A DNA stretch of 64,000 bases from Pogostemon cablin. Lineage: Eukaryota; Streptophyta; Magnoliopsida; Lamiales; Lamiaceae. Under the pieces are notes generated by a model. It was not told the DNA's origin. It saw only the letters and a list, made by a program, of their open reading frames with translations, and did no database searches. The position numbers were made by a program, and so were the translations under genes. Location: NCBI GenBank assembly GCA_023678885.1, contig CM042965.1:30671777-30735776 (forward strand), read 5' to 3'. This document shows positions 35,513-47,215 of the stretch, in pieces. The stretch's first letter is position 1. Each line of letters opens with the position of its first letter.

Positions 35513-36118
35513 GGGCCTACTTGCACGGAACCAAGTTCAGCCCAATGCGCAACATCAAACTGCACCAACTGTCGTTCAGGGTTCGCAACTTTAGGAACCT
35601 AGGAATCCAATCTTCACCGTCCAGAATCTACGTCTGTGAGTTTTGAACATACTGTCCAAATTACAGGTCGATCCAACGGTTAGATTGTGAGATAAAACTC
35701 TTTTCCCTCGATTGCGCAGAACAGAATCGCCCAAAAAACTGCTTCTGTTTTCGGCATATTCCCGACAATGTAAAGCTCTAAATACAATCTTTACCGTTCA
35801 GAATGTACATCCACAAAATCCGAACGTGCTGACCAAAATTCAGCCTGATCCGACGGTTGAAACTCTGGTTATTGCCTCTGCAATATCACTGCGCTGGATT
35901 TTCTCTCAATTTCTTCCTTCCATGTGAAATTGACGAACAGTTTTCGTCGAATCCTCTCACACACAACCATCAACGAACAGATATGATATAGGGTATATTT
36001 CACATAGGGATATCATGGTTTGCGCAGTAAAACCAAAACCCTAAACATGCGATCCTAATTTCGAAAAATTAACCACATAAACCCTAGTCTAACGTGTCAC
36101 GCTTCACCACGAAACCGA
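35513..36118. other. C1 leader, no gene
   Basis: Moderately GC-rich sequence between the primer site and the minisatellite. No convincing frame. Confidence 0.5.
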
Positions 36119-36131
36119 AGCTCTGATACCA
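36119..36131 (-). other. C1 primer binding site (tRNA-iMet)
   Basis: TGGTATCAGAGCT on the minus strand, two bases inside the 5' LTR. It is complementary to the 3' end of initiator tRNA-Met, the usual copia primer. Confidence 0.92.
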
Positions 36132-36133
36132 AT

Positions 36134-37519
36134 TGTTGGCGCTTGGATCATTTGGTTAACATGACCCGTTAGAATATCATGCGTTTCTATCACAGCGGAA
36201 GCAATAAATTATAGAAACGATTACCGTTCACCAAGGTATGTTGATGAAGATTGATTCTCGCAGGCAGTCTGCGCAGTCCCACGAGAATGGCCATAACTTC
36301 CTCGTCTGATGTCGGAATTGAGTGATCTTTACGTTCAGACGATTCTCTCTTCGACAGCTTTCCGTCAGTATATTGATCATAAAATTCTGAGTACTTTAAG
36401 ATTTTATATAAATTTCACAAGGCGGCAGACAGCAGCAGCAAACTACCTTATGATCTTCTGCCGTATGTCCCAAGTCCGATCTCGACGTCGTGTGGGCGAC
36501 GATCTACGGACCTCCTCAATCTGCTCTCAACCCTCATCACACGTGAATAATAAATTAGATTAGGGTTCCAGATAAGTTGAGGTGACTTATATACATGGGC
36601 TACAGCAGAGACCAGGAGGAGAAATTGGGTTGGGCCTCCATTAGGCTTAAGTATCCAAGCTTAGCTCAAAGCTTATACTTAAGTCCAATAATAATAATAT
36701 ATTCCACTAAAATATTATTATTGCACTACCGTACCAATTCCAAAATTACGTTTTGGGCTCCTTCTTATTATGAGTTCATTAGTCTCCCCATGTTTAAGAT
36801 ATACAATGTCCATTAATTAATTAAGTTACTGACAACCCAATTAATTAATATCTCATCCAAGAGTAGTACCACTCAACCTCATTATCATGCCGGAATAAAT
36901 TCCACCTGCAGGGTTTACATGATAATCCTTATGAGCTCCTCAAGGGGACATCATCAACCTATGACGGACACGGATTCCTTCTACAATCAACAGCACACCA
37001 TAGAGACAACACTATTTCCCAACTCATCGAGTTTGTTGATTTAATTATATGTAAATCTCGCCCATTGATGAATCAAAGAAATACATACTGCCCTACGTGT
37101 CGAGGTTATTGTATAGGGATTAAGAGCACGTACTCCCATAATAACTGAGATCAAGTTCTCCTATAAGTCAGTATAAGTCGAACGATCTCAAGCGGTCCTG
37201 CTCAATACACACAAGTGCACTAATGTGATTCTATAGCCAAGACAAGCTAATACCAAACCACACTACAACCATCCCGATAGAGAGTCCCCGTCTATCTCGG
37301 TTGTGAGCATCAGTTTATACTTTATAAGGAAACCGATAATATGATCTTCCGCGTGTTGTCGCACAACATATTATCTACAGTATAAAGTAAGTGGACTATT
37401 GCATCGAACATATAAATAAATTATAAGATGCAATCATTTGATCATATGATTCTCATTTCAAATTAATTGTTACAATATAGTTCATACAAAACGCTAGACT
37501 TTTAGTATACAATCCAACA
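36134..37519 (-). repeat. C1 5' LTR (right copy)
   Basis: Partner of 29090-30476 over its whole length, with scattered substitutions and one single-base deletion. Confidence 0.95.
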
Positions 37520-37524
37520 CTTCC

Positions 37525-38010
37525 TTCTAAAGCCTCTGCGAACTTCACCTTGATTATAAAATTGTGTTTTTAATCAAGTCTGCTTTTTATAAAGTTAAAA
37601 TATGTTGAAGTTTGTTGTAAGGTAAATGTGCATAGAGCAACAATGTGAAAATTAAATGTGCTGAAATACTATGGAAGATACATGGTAGAGAAAAAAATGT
37701 GAAAAATAAAATATGCAAACAAAATGTGCAAAAAAAATTTCAAAGAAAATGTGCAAAAATAAAATGTGAAAAAAAAAATGTTAAAAAAAAGTGCAAAATA
37801 AAATGTGCAAAACAAAATTGTGCAAAATTAAATTGTGCAAAACAAAATTATACAAAACAAAATGTGCAAAACAAAATGTGCTAACATATAGGGGTATTTA
37901 TGGTATCATAATCACAATTATATAGTTGTGAGTATTAGTTCTTTGAATCATGTAGTTTATAACAATTATGCATTATTTTATGTATCACATAGTAAGTGAC
38001 CCAAAAAGTA
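37525..38010 (+). pseudogene. RHM fragment continuation and captured tail
   Basis: The first eight codons, SKASANFT, continue the RHM frame interrupted at 29089. After that the match is lost. Bases 37640-37885 are a low-complexity run of AAAATGTGCAAAACA-like units. The 79-codon frame there is a by-product of the repeat. Confidence 0.6.
37640..37885. repeat. AAAATGTGCAAAACA-like tandem repeat
   Basis: About 15 degenerate units of 10-16 bp, each with TGTGCAAAA or TGTGAAAA. Confidence 0.85.
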
Positions 38011-38894
38011 ATTAATGTATAGAATCAAAAGTTTAAGTTTTTTTAAAATTAAATCATTATTTCATATCAAATAACATTTAAATTGATTTTTTAAATATTT
38101 GTTAATTTTTTAAATTTAGTATATTAATGTATATTTATTTACCTATATTTTAATTATTCAATTATGAAACATGAATTATAAAATTTGTTTTCTTTAGTTG
38201 CTTATATAATTTGAAATTAATAAAATTAAATAAAAAATAAAATTAATAAATTCATTACAAATTTGTAAATATTTAAATGAATATTTTATATAAATTAATT
38301 ATATATATATATATATATATTACATTAATTTCTTAAAAATAACAATTAACGGAAATAGAATTATTATTATAAGGATAATTAAGAAATACTAAACCATAAT
38401 CATGAGTAAAAAGTAATACTCTATTTAAATATTATTTATAATCCTAAGTATACTATAGCAGAAACTTTTCTTGCTGACGAGTCGTCTCTAGAGCGCTCTA
38501 AAATGACGTGTAATTCTCTTAAAATTTTGAATTTTGTATATATTTTTAATATTTTCCTTATTTAGGTTTAATTAACTTCCTTATTTAATATTTTATTTTT
38601 TAAATAATTTGTTTCTTATTTTTAATAATGATTAAATTTTTAATATTTTATTTATTTATTTGGATATCATTAATTAATTACTCAATCTTTTAATGCAATA
38701 AATTAATTTATCAAAATTAAATCAAATATAAAGAGAAAAAAGAATATTCCATATAATATTCTCTCTCACCACAGCTATAAATAACACTTTTTGATTATTC
38801 ATTCTAAATACATATTCAATTCTTCAAGAGGAATAAGAGTTTTTTTCAAGTTCCTCTAAATAATTGATTTATGAAAGTATAAAAGTTTATTTCG

Positions 38895-39200
38895 ATAGAG
38901 CAAATCAAGTAGAGATTCGATCCACTTCTAAAAAGATTCAAGTATTCTTCAAGAGGAAGAGAAACGATTAAAATATTCTTGAATCGCTTTACCTATTAAG
39001 AATTGATCTTTTGAGAATCGATCCAAGTATTCTTCAAGAGAAAGACAACTGATTCAAGTATTCTTGAATCAATTTACCTCTTAAGAATTGTTTCTTCAAG
39101 AGGAAGATGTTCGATTCAAGTATTTTTTAATCAATTTACATCTTAAGAATCAATTCTTTAATAGAAAGATAATCGATTTAAGTATTCTTGAATCGATTAA
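38895..39200. repeat. Palindrome-rich minisatellite, copy D
   Basis: Same AATCGATT/CTTGAATC unit family as the three arrays further left. Confidence 0.8.
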
Positions 39201-41233
39201 CAATTTCACATCAAATAATATTAAAATCGAGTTTGTAAATATTTGTTAATTTTTTAATTTTTATATATTAATATTTATATATTTAATTACATATATCTTA
39301 AGTTAAAAAAATAAAGATAATATAGATAATTTTTATATAATTTAAACTAATAAATTAAGTTAAAAAAATAAAGATAATAAATTCATTACATATTTATGAA
39401 TATTTAAAAGAATATTATATATAAATTAATTTTATGTATATTATATATGTTGGCAATTGGATCGTGCGGTTCAACGTGATCCATTAGGATTAACAGTTAA
39501 ACAAAATTCAGCGGAAGCAATTAGAATTGTTTACCGTACTTCTGGGTCGATGTAGAGGATGAACAGCAGAGAACCGCATCTCAATCTTCTGCTGTATGTC
39601 CCAAGTCGAATCCTGCTGTTGTGTGGGCAACAATCCGCAGGATTCTCTCAATATACTCCTATTCTTTCTAACTGTCAAATGAGGCACACACTTAGGGTTA
39701 ACAGGAGCTGAGATGACTTATATAGTTGGGCTACAGCAGGGACCAGGAGGAGAAATTGGGCTGGGCCTCAATTGAATTTAATTAACCAAGCTTAGCCCAA
39801 AGCTTTTAATTAAATCCAATAATAATAATATAGTCCACTAAAATATTATTACTGCACTACCCGTCCAATCCCAAAATTATGTTCTGGGCTCCTTCTTATT
39901 ATAAGCCCGACAGTCTCCCCATGTTTAAGATATACAATGTCCATAAATTAATTAAGTTACTGACAACTCAAATTAATTAATATCTCATCCGAGAGTAGTA
40001 CCACTCAACCTTATTATCATGCCGGAAATTAATCCACTTGCAAGATTTACATGATAAACCTTATGAGCTCCTCAAGGGGACATCATCAACCTATGACGGA
40101 TGATTAGCCATAATATAGTGGGCATGACCAATTAAAGAAATTATCGAACCACAGGGAGGAAGGTACTAGAGTTTAAGCGATCTCAAGTTTATCGTGATTT
40201 TATAAGGACGACGGAAGAGAGGATAGGAGCAAATGAATGCATTTATGCTAAAGCAAGAAATAAAGATAAAATGAATGCAAAGATAAGATGGTTCCAAATG
40301 ATGCAAGGATGAGATTAACAACAATCATGGCATAGATAATTAAGTAATTATGCAATTAATTCTAATCTCTCATGGACAAGGTATAGAAGCGATCACTAAT
40401 TCCACCTAAACTCTCTCTCGAGATGGATAGGATGTAGGCCCTCAACAAGGCTCCCAAACGCACATAGGATCGAGACAATAGCAAACACCTCCCACTAGGT
40501 ACTAATTACTCTATGAGTTCCCTAATTAGGTACTAAATCATAAGCAATATTCCCTTTTAAGGTACTATGAATTCACTAATTGTTTGGGTCTCCTCATTTA
40601 ATCAACCAACCTCTCGATTAAGCTAATCAAATGTTCTATCAAAGGGTTCTAAATCTAGAAGGATATCTCTATCTCATTCTAAATTAATGCACATGAAGTG
40701 TATGATGAAATGATTCAATGAACTATCCTAAACACATAATTGATTTCTCAATCTAATCACATGCCCATGACAATTAATCACACAAATCATCATATACATC
40801 AAGCAATCAACAATCAATGATAGAAATAACACAAAGCCCATTCAAGATTAAAATCAATTTGCATAAAAACTAAATTATCCAACACCAATCATGGAGCTAA
40901 TCTCACAAAGGAGATTAGCCTCTCATATCCATAAGAAAATTAACATAGACATTAAGATCCTTACAAAACATGATCAATCTATAAAGAAATGCACAAAAAT
41001 TAGAATTAGATTTCCCCTTTGAAGTGCTTCAATGGAGATCTCCTTCTTCTTCTTGTGATCTCACTCTCCCTTGCTTCCTTGATCACTTGGATGGTGGATT
41101 TGATGGAGGGGATCAAGTGTAGATGGGTGGATGAAGAATGGATGAAGATGATGGTGGAAAATGGAAGAAATGGTGTGTGAGGTGTGTGGGGAAGGTGGAA
41201 TTTCGGATCTTTTTTAAAAATGTTGAATAGATT

Positions 41234-41245
41234 GGTATTTATACC
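41234..41245 (-). promoter_or_regulatory. A2 LTR TATA box
   Basis: GGTATAAATACC, a strong TATA match, conserved at 46187-46198. The repeated GTCGT cluster begins about 45 bp upstream. Confidence 0.65.
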
Positions 41246-41285
41246 CCATGGAGACCTTCTAGAAGAATTGTAAAAAATATCCTGT

Positions 41286-41490
41286 TCTAGTGCCGACACG
41301 AGTCGTGCTACGTAGCACGGGTCGTGTCGTGTCAGGGCATGCGGCACACGAGTCGTTCTGCGTCGCACGGCCAAAGGGTGGCCGTGTTGAATGCCTAGAC
41401 GTCGCCGCACGGCCTCCGTTTACAGGCCCGTGTCTTGTACACGGGTCGTTTTGCTGCAACACGAGCCGTGTTGACAGCACGGCCAGCCGT
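41286..41490 (-). repeat. GTCGT/ACGAC motif cluster in A2 U3
   Basis: CpG-rich island in an AT-rich LTR. It has repeated CACGAGTCGT, CACGGGTCGT and GCACGGCC motifs in both orientations, some forming short palindromes (GCTACGTAGC). Identical in the right LTR (46239-46443). The CpGs are intact, as expected for a recent insertion. Confidence 0.8.
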
Positions 41491-41698
41491 GTTCTTGCAC
41501 CTTTGTTTCTTCTTCTTTGTTTGATCTTCCTTCTTCATTTTTACTCCATTTTCACCTGTTATATGTATGTTTAAGATCATTCTCACACATTCCTATGAAA
41601 ATACAAAACACAACCAAATAACACATAAAATACGGATAAAAATATACGAAAACACATATAAAAAGACACTAAAATCTAGGTGAAAATATCACTCATCA

Positions 41699-41711
41699 CA
41701 CCCCCAAACTT
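41699..41711 (-). other. A2 polypurine tract
   Basis: AAGTTTGGGGGTG on the minus strand abuts the 3' LTR. Confidence 0.85.
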
Positions 41712-43733
41712 AAAGTGTTGTGCGTCCTCGCACAACGAAAATGATAAACCATGAAGAGTGATTTTCACCTAGGAAAAGACTAAACGAACATAAGTAATAA
41801 CACGTCAATAGCAATAAGAATTACAAACTATGCTAAGGCATCCTACATCAATAAAATCATAACATGAGAAATTAACAAGTTCAATCAAAAGAGAATAAAG
41901 TGTAATATAGTCCCTTTTAGTCCAAGCCTTACATAGGTTATAAATTTCACTCAACACTCTTTAAAGTAGGTAAATCAACACTCATCAATTGATTGGCTTG
42001 ACTCGCTATAAGCTTGCTCGTGGACTACATTCACAAACCGCCAAAGTTTCCATTAATGATCAAAAAGGTCTTTCATTAAGGATGTAATGATAGGCTCTTT
42101 GGTAGGGTATGGAAGATATGGATAATAGTGACTAAGCAAGTGTAAGTAATCGAAGAGATGACCAATTTCTCCAACTTCTCCACTTTTCTTTCTTCCTTTC
42201 TCAACTTTGGTAATCACAAGCACTAATCATCAACATTCCTTTGGATTGAGCTTCTTATGATGCATGCTTCCTTTCTTTGAATTTTTATTTCCTTGAGCAT
42301 CTTGTTGTTGCTTTACTCATTTTTCTTGTTTTGAGGTTGCATGTTCATTCTTTTTTATGCTCTTTTTCATCATTTTTCTTGCTTGTTTACCATTTCCTTT
42401 TTCTTTTTCTTCCTTATCAAACCTTTCTAGTTACCATCTCCTCAATCACCCACACAAATGGTATATATGTAAGGCCTAAGTGGGTAATCATGGCTTGTAA
42501 TGTGCTATATTCACAATAAAAAGGCTTAAAGGCTCAAAATGGTTAACTAGGGATGATGTACATGGTAGGAAAATATATGGCAATGACTATGAATAACAAG
42601 GATGGCCTAAGATCATTTCACTAATCTCCACAAATCGGGCTCGTTCCTATAGTCCTTGAGCAAATTCTAGCTTATCAAACACAACCAATCCACTCATGAA
42701 GAAAAATACCATGTATGCACGGTTGAGGTTCAAATACTCACAAGCTTATGCATTGGACCTTAAGAAACTTATTACACCACATTCATCTCAAAATTGAACA
42801 AGTTAAATAAAACATGTCACAATTCGAAAGTGTAGAGATTCTTAATCATAACTTGTCATCACTTATTACCACAACATATCACCACTCATGTTAAAAAATG
42901 ACTCACAACATCCCAAAAATAATCCACCAAACACTCCCTAAACAAGAATAAAAATGCACACGAAACATAAAATAAAGACTCAACAAACAAGAAATAACCA
43001 AAAACACATAACATGCAAGAATAAAAATCACCATCATAAAACAATGAAGCACACATTCAAATCATCCATAACAATGTAAGCTCACAATCATCCCAACCTT
43101 GATTGAAAAGAAAATCCTAATTTACGAAAATAAACATCCCAAAAACATAACACATAAAGTAGCATGCTAATCACATCAATACACATCAAAATATGTCAAG
43201 CAACTAGAAGTGATAAGGTGTAGAATACTCCCTCAATGGGCATTTGGTAAAGAAAACGTTAGCTCCAAGCTCCATTCGTGCTTCCAATACCTTTCACTCA
43301 TGCTCAAACACTTAACAAACACCGTTAGCTCAACAATTGCATTTAACAAATATGGACTATCATGCACTTCAACACCACCAATCATACCAAAATCAAACCA
43401 AACTCATGAGAAAAATTTTAAAATTAGCTCAAAAATACGAAAAGTATATGCTTTCAAGACAAAGTATGTCACACCACGCCAAATTGAAACAAGAGTTTCG
43501 AGGTAAGTTTGCAAAAAGTGGTGTGACTTACTTTCACACTTCAAATCAAGCACTTATCGTTTGTCCAATACACATTCTCCTCATGAACACAATCACTCTA
43601 CATGCCAAAAATGCAAACAAACAAATCCATCAACCTTATTGAAAGCATTAAATAAAGCAATAAAAGGTAATGATGGGTTGCCTCCCATCTAGCGCTAAGT
43701 TTAACGTCTTCAAGCCGGACGATAGTCTTTAGC
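41712..43733. other. A2 3' non-coding region
   Basis: No supported frame. Contains GGATGTAATGATAGGCTCTT, similar to the corresponding region of A1 and A3, and a GGGTTGCCTCCC motif (43676-43687, plus strand) just after the ORF, which I recall as common downstream of Athila integrase genes. Confidence 0.6.
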
Positions 43734-44909
43734 TCATGGTGGTCTTGAATAGTCCTTAGGCACTATCATAGGTTTCTTCTTGAAGTAGTGCCTTGTGCTC
43801 TCCCGTTCAACCACTAGAACGGTTCCCTTCTTATTAAATAGCTCAAGTAATTGGTCTCCGAAGGCGTTCTTCACAAGGAATGGCCCTTTCCACTTGTTCC
43901 ACTTTTTCCATGGGGCTTTATATGCATTTTGAACTTCAACCACATCCCCCGGTAAGAATTCGGGCATTGACAAGTGTTGTTGTCCTCTTGCAACCTTTTT
44001 CCTACAATCACCAAACAAATTTTTATCAATAAAATCATGAAAGTTCTTAAGAGAATTTGAAATTTCAATAGAATGAGAAGGTTTAGGCTTGTGGGGAGTG
44101 AAATCCATGATCTTAGTTTCCGGAGACTTCTTTTCTTCCATAAGGGCATGAATCTCTTCTCGATTTTGATGTTTTACTTTCTCAACCATCTCTTCAAGAG
44201 ACTCGACAAATTTATCGAATTCTTCCGTCAACTCTTCTTTCAACTTTGTAGCTTTCACCCACTTAGGCACCCTTTCTCTCTTTTCCTTCATAACCTCATC
44301 AACCCCCAAACTATCCTCTTTTCGATCTTTAATAGAGGAAGAAGGCTTGTTGTTCTCAACGGTGGATACAACTTGACTAACTTGGTGCTCAATGGAATCC
44401 AATCTAGCACCGAATGCTACTATTGCACTTGTCACCATGTCACACCAATTTCCGATTCGATCCATCCACATTTCATTAAACTTACTCTCCTTCTCTATGC
44501 GATCCATAACCATTTCAAACATCTTTTCTCCAAACATTGCTATGTGGTCACTTTGGGTGGAATAAGAGGTGTTGGAGTCTTGAAAATTTCCCCATAGATG
44601 TGGTTGATTTCCTTCTTGATGACTAGAAAAATTTCCTTGAAAAACATCTTCCACACCTTGAGGGTATACTTGATGACTCATTTGATGAGGAACTCCAAAA
44701 TCTCCATAACCTTGTTGTAGAAATTGCATATCTTGTACTCCATAATCCGGTTGTAAATTAGGTTCACCATTTGGCATTTGAAATCTTTGAAAATTTCCTT
44801 GTGTGTTCATAACGGAATGAACACTTCTATTCACCATATCTCGAAGAGTATCCATGTAGCTCATATTTTTGGGGTTGCTCTCCTTCTTCTTCCTTCTCAA
44901 GGTATGCAC
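43734..44909 (-). CDS. A2 single ORF with integrase C-terminal-like tail
   Basis: A 391-codon intact frame starting 125 bp after the primer site. The basic N-terminus (RRKKKESNPK) is followed by a Gln/Asn/Met-rich region (about residues 40-120). A helical stretch with ARLDSIEHQVSQVVSTVENN (about 165-190) resembles the segment after the gag domain of Athila proteins. Next comes a long Glu/Lys-rich coiled coil (about 195-265). The tail, about residues 315-375, reads LPGDVVEVQNAY then NKWKGPFLVKNAFGDQLLEL, resembling the SH3-like integrase C-terminal domain (A3 has GDEVLLFNSRLK then WTGPFII). There is no gag core, zinc knuckle, protease, RT or DDE core. It looks like a large in-frame deletion joining the gag tail to the integrase tail. 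It could bind nucleic acid or other Gag proteins; its function is unknown. Because the element is young, open reading alone does not prove selection. Confidence 0.7.
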   Translation of the reverse strand: MHTLRRKKKESNPKNMSYMDTLRDMVNRSVHSVMNTQGNFQRFQMPNGEPNLQPDYGVQDMQFLQQGYGDFGVPHQMSHQVYPQGVEDVFQGNFSSHQEGNQPHLWGNFQDSNTSYSTQSDHIAMFGEKMFEMVMDRIEKESKFNEMWMDRIGNWCDMVTSAIVAFGARLDSIEHQVSQVVSTVENNKPSSSIKDRKEDSLGVDEVMKEKRERVPKWVKATKLKEELTEEFDKFVESLEEMVEKVKHQNREEIHALMEEKKSPETKIMDFTPHKPKPSHSIEISNSLKNFHDFIDKNLFGDCRKKVARGQQHLSMPEFLPGDVVEVQNAYKAPWKKWNKWKGPFLVKNAFGDQLLELFNKKGTVLVVERESTRHYFKKKPMIVPKDYSRPP

Positions 44910-45033
44910 CTATAAAAGAAAGAAAAATTAGAACAAAATTTTCCAAAGCAAATATAAGATGCAAAAATAAAAAAAATATCCTTATTAAGACCACTCTAAA
45001 CAATCCTTCGTCAAACTACTAGCGACTGTTACC

Positions 45034-45051
45034 TCCCCGGCAATGGCGCCA
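45034..45051 (-). other. A2 primer binding site (tRNA-Asp, one mismatch)
   Basis: TGGCGCCATTGCCGGGGA on the minus strand, two bases inside the 5' LTR. It differs from the A1 site at one base. Confidence 0.92.
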
Positions 45052-45053
45052 TT

Positions 45054-46651
45054 TGATTAGCCATAATATAGTGGGCATGACCAATTAAAGAAATTATCGA
45101 ACCACAGGGAGGAAGGTACTAGAGTTTAAGCGATCTCAAGTTTATCGTGATTTTATAAGGACGACGGAAGAGAGGATAGGAGCAAATGAATGCAATTATG
45201 CTAAAGCAAGAAATAAAGATAAAATGAATGCAAAGATAAGATGGTTCCAAATGATGCAAGGATGAGATTAACAACAATCATGGCATAGATAATTAAGTAA
45301 TTATGCAATTAATTCTAATCTCTCATGGACAAGGTATAGAAGCGATCACTAATTCCACCTAAACTCTCTCTCGAGATGGATAGGATGTAGGCCCTCAACA
45401 AGGCTCCCAAACGCACATAGGATCGAGACAATAGCAAACACCTCCCACTAGGTACTAATTACTCTATGAGTTCCCTAATTAGGTACTAAATCATAAGCAA
45501 TATTCCCTTTTAAGGTACTATGAATTCACTAATTGTTTGGGTCTCCTCATTTAATCAACCAACCTCTCGATTAAGCTAATCAAATGTTCTATCAAAGGGT
45601 TCTAAATCTAGAAGGATATCTCTATCTCATTCTAAATTAATGCACATGAAGTGTATGATGAAATGATTCAATGAACTATCCTAAACACATAATTGATTTC
45701 TCAATCTAATCACATGCCCATGACAATTAATCACACAAATCATCATATACATCAAGCAATCAACAATCAATGATAGAAATAACACAAAGCCCATTCAAGA
45801 TTAAAATCAATTTGCATAAAAACTAAATTATCCAACACCAATCATGGAGCTAATCTCACAAAGGAGATTAGCCTCTCATATCCATAAGAAAATTAACATA
45901 GACATTAAGATCCTTACAAAACATGATCAATCTATAAAGAAATGCACAAAAATTAGAATTAGATTCCCCCTTTGAAGTGCTTCAATGGAGATCTCCTTCT
46001 TCTTCTTGTGATCTCACTCTCCCTTGCTTCCTTGATCACTTGGATGGTGGATTTGATGGAGGGGATCAAGTGTAGATGGGTGGATGAAGAATGGATGAAG
46101 ATGATGGTGGAAAATGGAAGAAATGGTGTGTGAGGTGTGTGGGGAAGGTGGAATTTCGGATCTTTTTTAAAAATGTTGAATAGATTGGTATTTATACCCC
46201 ATGGAGACCTTCTAGAAGAATTGTAAAAAATATCCTGTTCTAGTGCCGACACGAGTCGTGCTACGTAGCACGGGTCGTGTCGTGTCAGGGCATGCGGCAC
46301 ACGAGTCGTTCTGCGTCGCACGGCCAAAGGGTGGCCGTGTTGAATGCCTAGACGTCGCCGCACGGCCTCCGTTTACAGGCCCGTGTCTTGTACACGGGTC
46401 GTTTTGCTGCAACACGAGCCGTGTTGACAGCACGGCCAGCCGTGTTCTTGCACCTTTGTTTCTTCTTCTTTGTTTGATCTTCCTTCTTCATTTTTACTCC
46501 ATTTTCACCTGTTATATGTATGTTTAAGAGCATTCTCACACATTCCTATGAAAATACAAAACACAACCAAATAACACATAAAATACGGATAAAAATATAC
46601 GAAAACACATATAAAAAGACACTAAAATCTAGGTGAAAATATCACTCATCA
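45054..46651 (-). repeat. A2 5' LTR (right copy)
   Basis: 1,598 bp. Differences from the left copy seen at about 45193, 45965 and 46529 only. TATA at 46187-46198. Confidence 0.97.
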
Positions 46652-47204
46652 ACGGACATGGATTCCTTCTACAATCAACAGCACACCATAGATACAGCAC
46701 TACTTCCCAACTCACCGAGTTTGTTGATTTAATACTTATAAATCTCACCCATTGATGAATCAAAGAAATACATACTGCCCTACGTGTCGAGGTTATTGTA
46801 TAGGAATTAAGAGCACGAACTTCCATAATAACAGAGATCAAGTTCTACTATATAGTCAGTATAAGAAGAACGATCTCAGGCGGTCCTGCTCAATACACAC
46901 AAGTGCACTAATGTGATTCTATAGCCAAGACAAGCTAATACCAAACCACACTACAACCATACCGATAGAGAGTCCCCGTCTATCTCAGTTGTGAGCATCT
47001 GTTTATACTTTATAAGGAAACCGATAATATGATCTTCCGCGTGTTGTCGCACAACATATTATCTACAGTATAAAGTAAATGGACTATTGCATCATGCATA
47101 TAAAATAAATTATAAGATGCAATCATTTGATCAATGATTCTCATTTCAAATATTGTTATGACATTGTTCATACTAAAGCTAGACTTTTAGTATACAATCC
47201 AACA

Positions 47205-47215
47205 ATCTCCCACTT
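47205..47215 (-). other. C2 polypurine tract
   Basis: AAGTGGGAGAT on the minus strand abuts the 3' LTR, identical to C1. Confidence 0.85.

Larger units (their letters stand above)
29090..37519 (-). mobile_element. Ty1/copia element C1, degenerate interior
   Basis: 8,430 bp with LTRs of 1,387 and 1,386 bp (TGTTGG...CCAACA) and a perfect duplication CTTCC (29085-29089 and 37520-37524). The primer site and purine tract place it on the minus strand. The interior keeps recognisable but broken RT, RNase H and integrase segments with no long frame, plus a 62-bp minisatellite in the leader. I count roughly 20 differences between LTRs by eye. It interrupts the RHM fragment. Confidence 0.93.
26925..38441 (+). 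mobile_element. Helitron-family copy C with captured gene segment
   Basis: Its 5'-half sequence matches copies B and D. The palindromic array (27245-27605) is broken off at about 27612, and family sequence resumes at ATGTATAGAATCAAAAG (38011), where intact copies have a direct join. The 27613-38010 interval therefore holds about 2 kb of foreign DNA, including the UDP-rhamnose synthase start, later split by copia C1. Copy D begins inside its 3' region at 38442. Confidence 0.55.
40101..41698 (-). repeat. A2 3' LTR (left copy)
   Basis: 1,598 bp, nearly identical to 45054-46651. TATA box GGTATAAATACC on the minus strand at 41234-41245. A U3 cluster of CACGAGTCGT, ACGGGTCGT and related motifs lies at 41286-41490. 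Confidence 0.97.
40101..46651 (-). mobile_element. Young Athila-derived non-autonomous element A2
   Basis: 6,551 bp with two 1,598-bp LTRs (TGATTAG...CACTCATCA) and a perfect duplication ACGGA (40096-40100 and 46652-46656). By eye I find about three substitutions between LTRs and no indel, so insertion was recent. It has an Athila-type primer site and purine tract. A single 391-codon frame occupies the position of gag-pol; protease, RT, RNase H and the integrase core are absent. It needs enzymes in trans. Confidence 0.93.
39448..47204 (-). repeat. C2 3' LTR (left copy), split by A2
   Basis: LTR parts 39448-40100 and 46652-47204 join across the ACGGA duplication into about 1,201 bp, matching 53076-54273. 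TATATAAG is on the minus strand at 39717-39724. Confidence 0.9.

Noticed and set aside
35028..35568. Four overlapping minus-strand frames of 60-156 codons
   Set aside because: The 62-bp minisatellite unit lacks stops, so all frames stay open; the products are repeats with no domain.
41006..41410. 134-codon minus-strand frame in the A2 LTR, repeated at 45959-46363
   Set aside because: It crosses the TATA box and the motif cluster, and the duplication comes from the LTR pair, not from a gene family.
41290..41574. 94-codon plus-strand frame, repeated at 46243-46527
   Set aside because: It is antisense through the CpG-rich U3 cluster of A2 and its duplicate in the other LTR, with no coding signature.
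44073..44597. 174-codon plus-strand frame
   Set aside because: Antisense shadow of the A2 ORF.
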